From Gemmatimonadota bacterium (GTDB lineage: Bacteria; Gemmatimonadota; Gemmatimonadetes; Longimicrobiales; Gaopeijiaceae), in contig SKZC01000343.1 in assembly GCA_007127575.1 (NCBI GenBank), forward strand, positions 1-5,063: DNA of 5,063 nucleotides. Direction: 5' to 3'. A program made the translations under genes and the position numbers. The notes under the pieces are model-generated. The model did no database searches. It was not told where the DNA came from and saw nothing but the letters and a program-made list of their open reading frames with translations. Positions 1 to 5,063 of the stretch are shown here, in pieces (within the stretch, counting starts at the first letter, position 1; each line of letters opens with the position of its first letter).

Positions 1-462
1 ATCACCTTCCCGAACAACGAGGTCCTGACGGGGAGCATCGTGAACTTCACCCGCGACTTTCCATTCGTGTGGGATGAATTGACGATTCCCGTCGGGAATG
101 AATCGGACCTGGGGCATGCGATGGAGGTGCTGCGCGGCGTCGCCGAGGAACTCCTGGGGGAAGGGATGGTGGAACCGGCCGCGGCCTACGAGGCGATCCT
201 CCGCGAGCGTCGCCTGGAGAGTTCGATCCCCCGGGGGCCGCGGGTCTTCGTTTCCCTTGCCGATTCCTGGACCGACCTCAGCGTCCGGTACCTGGTCAAT
301 GCCCGCGAACGGAGGATATGGAAATCGCAGCTGGCTAAGGCGGCGATGGAGGCCTTCAACGACCCTGCGCAGGAGGGACGGATCAAGCCGGCTTACCCCC
401 GTCGCCAGGTCATGATCACCGAGGCAGATGGACGGCCTCGGAAGGCGTCGGAGCTTCCCTGA
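1..462 (+). CDS. MscS-family mechanosensitive ion channel, C-terminal part (5' end cut by window)
   Basis: This frame is open from base 1 to a TGA at 460-462 and gives 153 residues, so the true start lies upstream of the window. An internal GTG at base 40 falls inside a conserved motif and is not the start. The first residues, TFPNNEVLTGSIVNFTR, match the end of the MscS beta domain (in E. coli MscS, IPNGKIIAGNIINFSR). The rest fits the cytoplasmic alpha/beta domain: a strand like DELTIPVGNESDL, a helix, a strand around VFVSLADSWTDLSVRYLV, then a helix and the closing KPAYPRRQV that corresponds to the F-P-x-P-Q type end of the vestibule. MscS channels sit in the inner membrane and release solutes during osmotic downshock. 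The pore helices are not in view, so gating residues and subfamily cannot be judged. The tail after PRRQV is about 17 residues, polar and probably disordered. Family assignment is confident; the exact subtype is not. Confidence 0.88.
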   Translation: MTFPNNEVLTGSIVNFTRDFPFVWDELTIPVGNESDLGHAMEVLRGVAEELLGEGMVEPAAAYEAILRERRLESSIPRGPRVFVSLADSWTDLSVRYLVNARERRIWKSQLAKAAMEAFNDPAQEGRIKPAYPRRQVMITEADGRPRKASELP

Positions 463-464
463 GG

Positions 465-486
465 GGCGGCTGCGGGTGCCTTTTTT
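465..486 (+). terminator. weak intrinsic terminator-like element after the MscS gene
   Basis: A short GC stem (GGCG 465-468 with TGCC 477-480, one G-T pair) runs directly into six T residues at 481-486, starting only a few bases after the channel stop codon. The position and the T-run suit an intrinsic terminator, but a four-pair stem is weak. An alternative pairing of GGG 474-476 with CCC 491-493 would put the T-run in the loop. Confidence 0.35.
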
Positions 487-911
487 GGTTCCCACCTCGG
501 GGCGGGCCTCCAGACGATCGCCAACCGGATCGCCCTGGGCCTCAGCGTCTTATGCGCGGATCGAAACCAGGGTCCGCGGCCCGACTGGTGTGCGGCTCAG
601 AACTGGGCCACCCGATGGATGAGGGGTTGGTGGAGGAAGGGACTTATTCGATTGACCTACTTCCTTCGGGTGAGGCTCCCTGACGTACCAGTTCCTTTGG
701 TTGTGACCCGAAAATCCTGCGACGGGATGATGGTCGCCCCCCTCCTTCCGGAATATTTTTCTATCGAGTGGGGGACGGACGATCCATGCTTCGTGGCCGG
801 TGCTCCTTATCCCTCCTCAACCCCCGGCTGCATCGGCTGGTGCTTCCCCCGGACCCGTCCTCGGGGAGTCCCACGCTTCGGCCCCCTCATCCTCCAACGA
901 TGTGAGCCCCT
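487..911. other. intergenic region without a recognisable gene
   Basis: Several short open frames cross this stretch, but their predicted peptides are rich in Arg, Pro, Gly and Trp and match no family I recognise. There is an AT-rich patch at about 751-766 (GAATATTTTTCTAT) that could belong to the promoter of the sigma-54 activator downstream, but no convincing -35 partner is visible. A TTGACC at 652-657 has no -10 partner at the right distance. I found no GG-N10-GC arrangement in a good sigma-54 promoter context. The regulator start at 912 has no clear Shine-Dalgarno sequence in front of it. Confidence 0.6.
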
Positions 912-2291
912 ATGCCCCACGCCTTGATCGTGGTTCGGGATGAAGATGCCAGGAGCCATCTGGCGGAGGTCGCCCGCGCCCAAGCCTTTACCGTCTCCCA
1001 GGCAAGTAACGCGGAGGCGGGCCTCAGCCAGTTGGAAACCCGGCTTCCAGACCTTCTCTTCCTGGACCGCTGCTTCGGGGGACGGACCAAAGAGGTGTTG
1101 CTGGACCGGATCCATGGGTCGGCGGGGGGGTCTGCCGTCCTGGTGGGTCCCGTAGAGCAGTCTCGTGACGCCCGTGCGAAACCCCTGCCGTCCTTCCTGT
1201 CCTCCCTGGACGACCCCCTCGATCGGGGAGGGGTGGGGGCCATCCTGTCGGAGGTGGCCAGGTCGGTGGCCGAGAACCGGGATCTGGCGACGGTGCAGCT
1301 TTGTGCGGAGGAAGCACGGTTCGGCCACCTCGATGGGTCCTCCCCGCGAATGCAGAAGCTCTTCCACCTCATCTCCCGGGTGGCCCCGAGCAGGGCCTCG
1401 GTCCTGGTGTCCGGCGAGAGCGGCTCTGGAAAGGAGAGAGTGGCCCGGACGATCCACGACCTCAGTCCCCGCCGCCGCGGGGCGTTCGTGGCCGTGAACT
1501 GTGGGGCGATCTCCCCCAACCTCATGGAGAGCCAGCTCTTCGGGCACCAGAAGGGAAGTTTCTCGGGTGCTACGAGCCGGCACCGGGGCCTCTTCGAGCA
1601 GGCCCACGGTGGGACCTTGCTCCTGGACGAGATCACGGAAATGCCCCCGGAATTCCAGGTCAAACTTCTCCGCGTCCTGGAAACCGGGACTGTGGTGCGC
1701 CTGGGCGCTGAAAGCTCGATTGACGTGGACGTGCGGATCCTTGCCGCGACCAACCGCCCACCGCGGTCGGCGGTGGCGGAGGGGAAGCTTCGACCGGACC
1801 TGTACTACCGCTTGAGGATCCTGGAGGTGGAGGTCCCTCCGCTCCGGGCGAGGCGGGAGGACCTGCCTCTCCTGGCGCGGACCATACTGGAAGAGATCGG
1901 GGAGCGGGAGGGGCGGAGGAAGTCCATCGGTCCCGAGGTCATGGAGATGCTCCAGGCCTACGAATGGCCCGGGAACGTCCGGGAACTGCGCAACGCCCTC
2001 TACACCGCCTTCCTCCTGTCGGAAGGTCCGGAACTCGAGGTAGGCTCGGTTCCCGACGAGGTATCGGGGTTTCCCTGCCTGGATCCGGAACCCGGCGCAC
2101 AGGCCATCTGCATTCACCCGGGGACCAGCATCCGGGAAGCGGAGCGGCAGCTCATTCTCATGACCCTCGCCTACATGGAGGAGAGGAAGGACCGGACCGC
2201 TGAGATCCTGGGTGTGAGCCTCAAGACCCTCTACAACCGCCTCCACGAGTACGGGTACATGGGAGGGGTCGAAGCCACCCGGGAACCCTGA
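912..2291 (+). CDS. Sigma-54-dependent response regulator (NtrC family) with degenerate receiver
   Basis: This gene encodes a 459-residue bacterial enhancer-binding protein that should activate RNA polymerase carrying sigma-54 by ATP hydrolysis. Residues 1 to about 100 form a receiver-like domain. D52 (LLFLDR) is the likely phosphoacceptor, but the acidic pair normally following beta-1 is V8-R9, the segment after beta-4 is short, and only K90 (AKP) resembles the conserved lysine. The AAA+ domain (about 140-370) is complete: Walker A GESGSGKE (168-175), sigma-54 contact loop GSFSGA (215-220, canonical GAFTGA), Walker B GTLLLDE (234-240), sensor I AATNR (278-282), arginine-finger region RPDLYYR (294-300), and WPGNVREL (352-359) with sensor-II Arg. 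The C-terminus (about 405-448) is a Fis-type helix-turn-helix, AEILGVSLKTLYNRL. An in-frame TGA at 903-905 leaves ATG 912 as the first start; no Shine-Dalgarno is visible. Target genes are unknown. The family call is very secure; loss of normal phospho-control is inferred. Confidence 0.95.
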   Translation: MPHALIVVRDEDARSHLAEVARAQAFTVSQASNAEAGLSQLETRLPDLLFLDRCFGGRTKEVLLDRIHGSAGGSAVLVGPVEQSRDARAKPLPSFLSSLDDPLDRGGVGAILSEVARSVAENRDLATVQLCAEEARFGHLDGSSPRMQKLFHLISRVAPSRASVLVSGESGSGKERVARTIHDLSPRRRGAFVAVNCGAISPNLMESQLFGHQKGSFSGATSRHRGLFEQAHGGTLLLDEITEMPPEFQVKLLRVLETGTVVRLGAESSIDVDVRILAATNRPPRSAVAEGKLRPDLYYRLRILEVEVPPLRARREDLPLLARTILEEIGEREGRRKSIGPEVMEMLQAYEWPGNVRELRNALYTAFLLSEGPELEVGSVPDEVSGFPCLDPEPGAQAICIHPGTSIREAERQLILMTLAYMEERKDRTAEILGVSLKTLYNRLHEYGYMGGVEATREP

Positions 2292-2297
2292 TTGGGC

Positions 2298-2340
2298 CGT
2301 CCCCGAAATGAGGCCGGAGGGGAGGCCTCTCTCGGGGGCG
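2298..2340 (+). terminator. strong two-part hairpin after the sigma-54 activator gene
   Basis: Beginning seven bases after the TGA, an outer stem (CGTCCCCGA 2298-2306 with TCGGGGGCG 2332-2340, one G-T pair) encloses an inner stem (GAGGCC 2310-2315 with GGCCTC 2324-2329) around an eight-base loop. The two stems are separated by a small internal loop of 3 and 2 bases. About 15 pairs right after the stop codon suit a transcription end or an mRNA 3'-end stabiliser. There is no T-run directly after it, so it is not a classical intrinsic terminator; it could act with Rho or protect the 3' end. Confidence 0.55.
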
Positions 2341-2822
2341 TGGTGCCATAATGCGAATGGATTTTCTGACTTCCTCGTCCTGGCGGACACGACACTCCCG
2401 GTCCGAGCCTCTCCGTAGTGCTGGACCTCCAGAACGAAAACCCTCCCCTTGATTTGGACTCCTCGGGTCCCGAATGGGGCCAGGCAGCATATGCCCCCTT
2501 CTTATGCATGTACCGGGCCAGAGCGGTGCGGCGGTTCCCGAGGGCCGGAATCCCTCGACATCAGGACGATCCCCCGGAGCTGGACCTTGCTTCGCGCCAC
2601 CGTCCGGACCACGGGCCCGTATTCTCTGCAATCCCATCGGTAGGATCTACTGGAGACGGAAAGCGAGACAGGCGCGGCTCAGGCGATTCGGCGCCCTCCC
2701 GGTTTCCAGAGGCGAACGGGGTGGCCGGACACGTCCTGTTCGCCAAACCCCCTATCCGTTTCCCGCTTCTTGGGGGTGGTGAAGGTGATCCAGGCATTGG
2801 ACGGGGTCAGCCTCGTCGCACC
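2341..2822. other. long region upstream of the NarL-type regulator, no convincing gene
   Basis: The frame of the downstream regulator stays open back to a GTG at 2418, but the peptide it would add is Pro/Arg/Gly-rich, low in hydrophobic patterning and unlike any domain, so I read it as non-coding open frame typical of high GC. Other features are a possible extended -10 element (TG 2344-2345, CATAAT 2347-2352), a six-pair hairpin (CGAGGG 2539-2544 with CCCTCG 2552-2557, seven-base loop), and a very short frame ending at 2826 described under findings. If transcription starts near 2360, the leader of the regulator mRNA would be over 450 bases. Confidence 0.55.
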
Positions 2823-3536
2823 GTGACCGCTAGGGCCCGGGCGCTCGAACCCCTGACCCGAGCGGCGGCATCCTTCCTTCACGGCGATGTCATCACAGTT
2901 GCCTTGATCGAGGACAACCGTCTGGTGCGCGAAGCGCTCGTCTCGGTCCTCAATCGGGCCCCGGACATCCAAGCGGTTGCACAAGCTCCCAACGGTCACG
3001 AAGTGCTGCTGGAGGGCAGCCCGCATGTGGTCCTCTTGGACCTCGGACTCGAGAACGGGGACAGTCTGCGGGTGGCTCGCGACGTGCTGAAGGATTTCCC
3101 GGATGCCAAAGTCATCGTGATGGACCTCCTGCCGGCACACGAAGAGCTCCAGGAGTTCGTCAGCGCGGGCGTGTCCGGATTCATCATGAAGGATGCCCGG
3201 CTCGATGTTGTCCTGAACACCATTCGGTCGGTGGCATCGGGACTCAAGGTGTTACCGGATCAGATGGCCGCCACACTCTTCTCCGAGATTGCCAGGGAGG
3301 TGGCCAAGAGCGGTGTGGCGAAAGTCCGGGACGGGGTGAAGATGACGCCGCGGGAACGGGAGGTCATCGACCTCATCGCGGAAGGACTCAGCAACAAGGC
3401 CATCGGGAAGCGGCTCCACATTTCGGTACACACGGTCAAGAGCCACCTGCGCAACGTCATGGACAAGCTCACCCTGAACTCCCGGCTGCAGGTCGCCGCC
3501 TACGTCCACAAGCGGGATTCCGCCGAGGAGGACTAG
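2823..3536 (+). CDS. NarL/LuxR-type response regulator (receiver plus LuxR helix-turn-helix), start uncertain
   Basis: From GTG 2823 the product has 237 residues; the receiver itself begins near base 2892 (ITVALIEDN), so about 23 residues precede it. The receiver (about 24-145) has the acidic pair E30-D31, phosphoacceptor D73 (VVLLDLGL) and lysine K123 (FIMKDA). At the switch position after beta-4, where Ser or Thr is usual, it has D101 (VIVMDLLP). A linker leads to a LuxR/GerE DNA-binding domain (about 172-232) with TPREREVIDLIAEGLSNKAI, then HISVHTVKSHLRNVMDKL as recognition region. It should be a cytoplasmic DNA-binding regulator that dimerises in response to a signal. GTG 2823 lacks a Shine-Dalgarno sequence; the next in-frame standard start, TTG 2904, would remove beta-1. 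An ATG at 2887 sits where homologues would start but is out of frame. No kinase is nearby. The family is certain; the start is not. Confidence 0.9.
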   Translation: MTARARALEPLTRAAASFLHGDVITVALIEDNRLVREALVSVLNRAPDIQAVAQAPNGHEVLLEGSPHVVLLDLGLENGDSLRVARDVLKDFPDAKVIVMDLLPAHEELQEFVSAGVSGFIMKDARLDVVLNTIRSVASGLKVLPDQMAATLFSEIAREVAKSGVAKVRDGVKMTPREREVIDLIAEGLSNKAIGKRLHISVHTVKSHLRNVMDKLTLNSRLQVAAYVHKRDSAEED

Positions 3537-3555
3537 AAAGAGGAGGGATCGTTCC

Positions 3556-3602
3556 CCCACGGGCAGTACCCCTATCGAGCGATGGTGCGAGGGGACCGTG
3601 GG
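3556..3602 (+). terminator. two-part hairpin after the NarL-type regulator gene
   Basis: An outer perfect stem (CCCACGG 3556-3562 with CCGTGGG 3596-3602) encloses an inner stem (CCCCT 3569-3573 with AGGGG 3590-3594), and the loop holds a small ATCG-AG-CGAT inverted repeat (3574-3583). It begins 20 bases after the TAG. Like the hairpin behind the preceding gene it lacks a T-run, so it may be a Rho-assisted or 3'-protecting structure, or part of the leader of the next operon. Confidence 0.45.
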
Positions 3603-3616
3603 CTCCATCTTGACGA

Positions 3617-3653
3617 TGCCGACCCCTTCGGGTCAGGCAAGCGGGATCTCGCT
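3617..3653 (+). other. two adjacent hairpins upstream of the small ORF and permease
   Basis: The first hairpin pairs TGCCGACCC (3617-3625) with GGGTC-A-GGCA (3630-3639), nine pairs with one bulged A and a CTTC loop. The second, immediately after, pairs AGCG (3640-3643) with CGCT (3650-3653) around a six-base loop. They lie 20 to 60 bases before the hydrophobic small frame and could form a structured mRNA leader or a terminator region. Their function is unknown. Confidence 0.4.
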
Positions 3654-3673
3654 CTCGGCGACGGAACACTGAA

Positions 3674-3817
3674 ATAAGCACTAGCGCCGTCCTTGCCATC
3701 GTCATCCTTGGTCTCCTCTTCGGGGGCGGCTGGGGCTTCTCCCGTGGGGGTCGTGACGCTCGGGCACCCACGCGAGAGGCCATCCTCCACCTCAAGCAGC
3801 GACCCGAGGGGACGTGA
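3674..3817 (+). CDS. putative small single-span membrane protein, no standard start codon, coupled to permease
   Basis: This frame is open from 3614 to a TGA at 3815-3817 and from about 3683 looks coding: 34 of 44 codons end in G or C, and the product has one hydrophobic segment (SAVLAIVILGLLFGGGWGF) followed by a basic, polar tail ending in EAILHLKQRPEGT. There is no ATG, GTG or TTG in frame after the stop at 3611, so I placed the start at an ATA (3674) only as a boundary. The stop overlaps the GTG start of the permease by four bases (GTGA), a typical arrangement for translational coupling. An ATG at 3616 opens a neighbouring frame that ends at 3672, so a single-base change could once have joined the two. 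It may therefore use a rare start, be a broken gene, or be a chance frame. I do not recognise a family, and about 47 residues is too little to assign a function. Confidence 0.4.
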   Translation: MSTSAVLAIVILGLLFGGGWGFSRGGRDARAPTREAILHLKQRPEGT

Positions 3818-4893
3818 ATACCCGTGCCGTACGCCGTGCCGGCCGGTTGGCCTGGGCCTTCATCGGTATTCTGGCGCTTGCCGTAGTGGCGGGCTTCGTA
3901 TTCCAGAAGCTGACGCTCCTCTTCGTACCGCTGATCCTGGCCCTCTTTCCAGCCACTCTCCTGGTGCCGGCGGCCCGGACCCTGGAGGAGTGGCGCCTAT
4001 CCCGTACCTTGGCGGCGATCGTAACGTTGGTCGGCTCGCTCCTGCTCTTCTCGCTCCTTGCGTCGGCCGCCGGAACGCTGGTCGTCGACGATCTACCCGA
4101 CCTGGTCGAATCCGCGGGAGAAGGGATAGCGACGGTTGAGGAGCTCATCCAACGGGCGTTCCCGGAGTTCCAGATTCCCGGTATCGACGGTGTGGTCGAC
4201 TTGCTCCGTGACCGGATCGAACAGGGTTCGGACGAAGACGGCGACACCGGCGGCGACCTGGCCTCAGGGGTCATGAGCGCGACCCTGGGGGCCGTCGAGG
4301 TCATAGCCGGGATCCTCCTTTTCGTGGTGATTTTATTCTTTTACCTGCGAAGCGGCCGGGAGCTCGCCGCAGGGACCGTGAACTTTGTGGCTCCGAGCGC
4401 CCGCGAACGCGTGCTTTCTTTGGCCGAAGGCGCGTGGGAGACCCTCGGCGGCTACTTTCGAGGCCAGCTCTTGGTTGCGCTCTTCGATGCCGTCCTGATT
4501 GGCATAGGCCTCCTGGTGCTGGGCGTCCCCATGGTCATCCCCCTTGCGGCACTCACCTTCATCGGGGGTTTGTTCCCGATCGTGGGGGCGGTCGTCGCCG
4601 GGGCGTTGTCCGTGCTCGTGGCGTTCGCCCATGGAGGACTCGCCCTGGGGCTCGGTGTCGCCGCAATCGTTCTCGTGGTACAGCAGATCGAGAGCAATCT
4701 GCTCGCGCCCATGATCCTCAGCCGGGTCGTCAGTCTCCATCCGTTGGTCGTCATCCTCTCCGTCACACTGGGAGGGATCCTGCTGGGGGTTCTCGGCGCA
4801 TTCCTCGCCGTGCCTGCCGCAGCTATCGTGAACCAGGTGGTCACCTCCCTGCGGGCGGACCAGGAGAGCGTGGACACCGGGGCCGCGTCGTAA
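3814..4893 (+). CDS. AI-2E family transporter (UPF0118/PerM-like membrane permease)
   Basis: The product is a 359-residue polytopic inner-membrane protein. Hydrophobic segments lie at roughly 13-30, 33-55, 65-90, 155-179, 213-238, 240-262, 263-290 and 308-345. A mostly polar stretch at about 91-150 carries an acidic patch (GSDEDGDTGGD, 138-148). The C-terminal half has the family signatures: FIGGLFPIVGAVVAG (249-263), QQIESNLLAPMILSRVVSLHP (290-310, without its last residue in the quoted core QQIESNLLAP), and a Gly-rich segment ending LGAFLAVPAAA (327-337). Members include TqsA, which exports autoinducer-2, and others linked to Na+/H+ exchange; the substrate here cannot be deduced. GTG 3814 is the first possible start after an in-frame TGA at 3754-3756, with GAGGGG at 3806-3811 close in front. 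It overlaps the preceding small frame by GTGA, so the two may be co-translated. Length is normal for the family and nothing appears broken. Confidence 0.92.
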   Translation: MNTRAVRRAGRLAWAFIGILALAVVAGFVFQKLTLLFVPLILALFPATLLVPAARTLEEWRLSRTLAAIVTLVGSLLLFSLLASAAGTLVVDDLPDLVESAGEGIATVEELIQRAFPEFQIPGIDGVVDLLRDRIEQGSDEDGDTGGDLASGVMSATLGAVEVIAGILLFVVILFFYLRSGRELAAGTVNFVAPSARERVLSLAEGAWETLGGYFRGQLLVALFDAVLIGIGLLVLGVPMVIPLAALTFIGGLFPIVGAVVAGALSVLVAFAHGGLALGLGVAAIVLVVQQIESNLLAPMILSRVVSLHPLVVILSVTLGGILLGVLGAFLAVPAAAIVNQVVTSLRADQESVDTGAAS

Positions 4894-5063
4894 GGTCCGA
4901 GTCCCGGCGCCAAGGTCTTCGATCCGAAGCTCGGACGCATCGACCTGGAGCTCCTGGCTTCGACGGTGGGCGGCTGCCGCGCCGCGGGTGCGGAGCCGAT
5001 CACGAACTTAGCCCCGGTCGTTCTCCACCGTGCGGTTGCTCCTGCGTGAGCCTGGAAGGCACC
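4894..5063. other. 3' flank without an assignable gene
   Basis: The permease frame stays open beyond its TAA stop until a TGA at 5047-5049, with coding-like composition (for example AKVFDPKLGRIDLELLAST), but it has no ATG; its only in-frame GTG is at 4966. I recognise no family in that peptide. No terminator hairpin with a T-run follows the permease. The remaining 14 bases are too short to judge. Confidence 0.5.

Noticed and set aside
619..927. A 102-residue frame upstream of the sigma-54 activator
   Set aside because: Peptide rich in Trp, Cys, Pro and Arg without domain features; it overlaps the regulator start and lacks support.
807..2390. A 527-residue open frame on the minus strand opposite the sigma-54 activator
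   Set aside because: It lies antisense to a gene with unmistakable AAA+ motifs; its peptide is rich in Pro, His, Arg and Gly with no recognisable domain. Long antisense frames are common in high-GC genes.
2580..2597. GG-N10-GC arrangement (TGGACCTTGCTTCGC) as a sigma-54 promoter
   Set aside because: It has the right spacing but misses several consensus bases on both halves; such matches are expected by chance in GC-rich DNA.
2418..2822. N-terminal extension of the NarL-type regulator to GTG 2418 (372 residues in total)
   Set aside because: The added sequence has no domain, is Pro/Arg/Gly-rich, and would make the protein far longer than NarL-type regulators; it looks like chance open frame.
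2838..2862. String CTCGAACCCCTGACC, reminiscent of a minus-strand tRNA T-arm
   Set aside because: Read on the minus strand, the T-loop closes on G-G instead of G-C, and no anticodon arm, D-arm or acceptor stem can be built around it.
3610..3638. TTGACG as a -35 box for the permease operon
   Set aside because: The -10 position 17 bases on reads TCAGGC, which is unlike a -10 element, and the site lies inside the hairpin cluster.
3693..4139. A 148-residue plus-strand frame across the permease start
   Set aside because: It overlaps the permease in another frame and gives a Pro/Arg/Gly-rich peptide with no domain.

Overview
This is a high-GC window from a bacterial chromosome. Every recognisable gene lies on the plus strand. 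The gene set is typical of an environmental Gram-negative bacterium from a high-GC phylum: an MscS-type channel, a sigma-54 activator, a NarL/LuxR-type response regulator and an AI-2E-family permease. From memory, the NarL-type regulator resembles a subfamily seen in Gemmatimonadota, Planctomycetota, Deltaproteobacteria and similar groups. The sequence alone does not settle the taxonomy. No mobile element, CRISPR array, tRNA or rRNA is visible.

Layout. Bases 1-462 hold the 3' end of an MscS-family mechanosensitive channel gene, cut by the window edge and followed by a weak terminator-like element. Bases 463-911 are non-coding. Bases 912-2291 encode a complete NtrC-type sigma-54 activator (degenerate receiver, AAA+ domain, Fis-type helix-turn-helix). 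It is closed by a strong two-part hairpin at 2298-2340. Bases 2341-2822 hold no convincing gene. A NarL/LuxR-type response regulator ends at 3536; its start is uncertain (GTG 2823 is the best standard candidate). Three consecutive hairpins follow at 3556-3653. A short hydrophobic reading frame with no standard start codon then overlaps the start of an AI-2E-family permease (3814-4893) by four bases (GTGA). The last 170 bases hold no assignable gene.

How the genes fit together. Two response regulators of different classes sit next to each other with no histidine kinase in view. The first has lost the acidic pair needed for Mg2+-dependent phosphorylation but keeps the aspartate acceptor. The second keeps the acceptor and lysine but has Asp where the switch Ser/Thr is expected. 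They may be controlled by kinases elsewhere, or not by standard phosphorylation. The flanking membrane proteins (MscS channel, AI-2E permease) suggest envelope or osmotic stress physiology, but nothing here shows that the regulators control them.

I see no clearly new multi-gene system. The points most worth a second look are the startless small ORF coupled to the permease, the two atypical receiver domains, the out-of-place start of the NarL-type regulator, and the hairpin cluster at 3556-3653.
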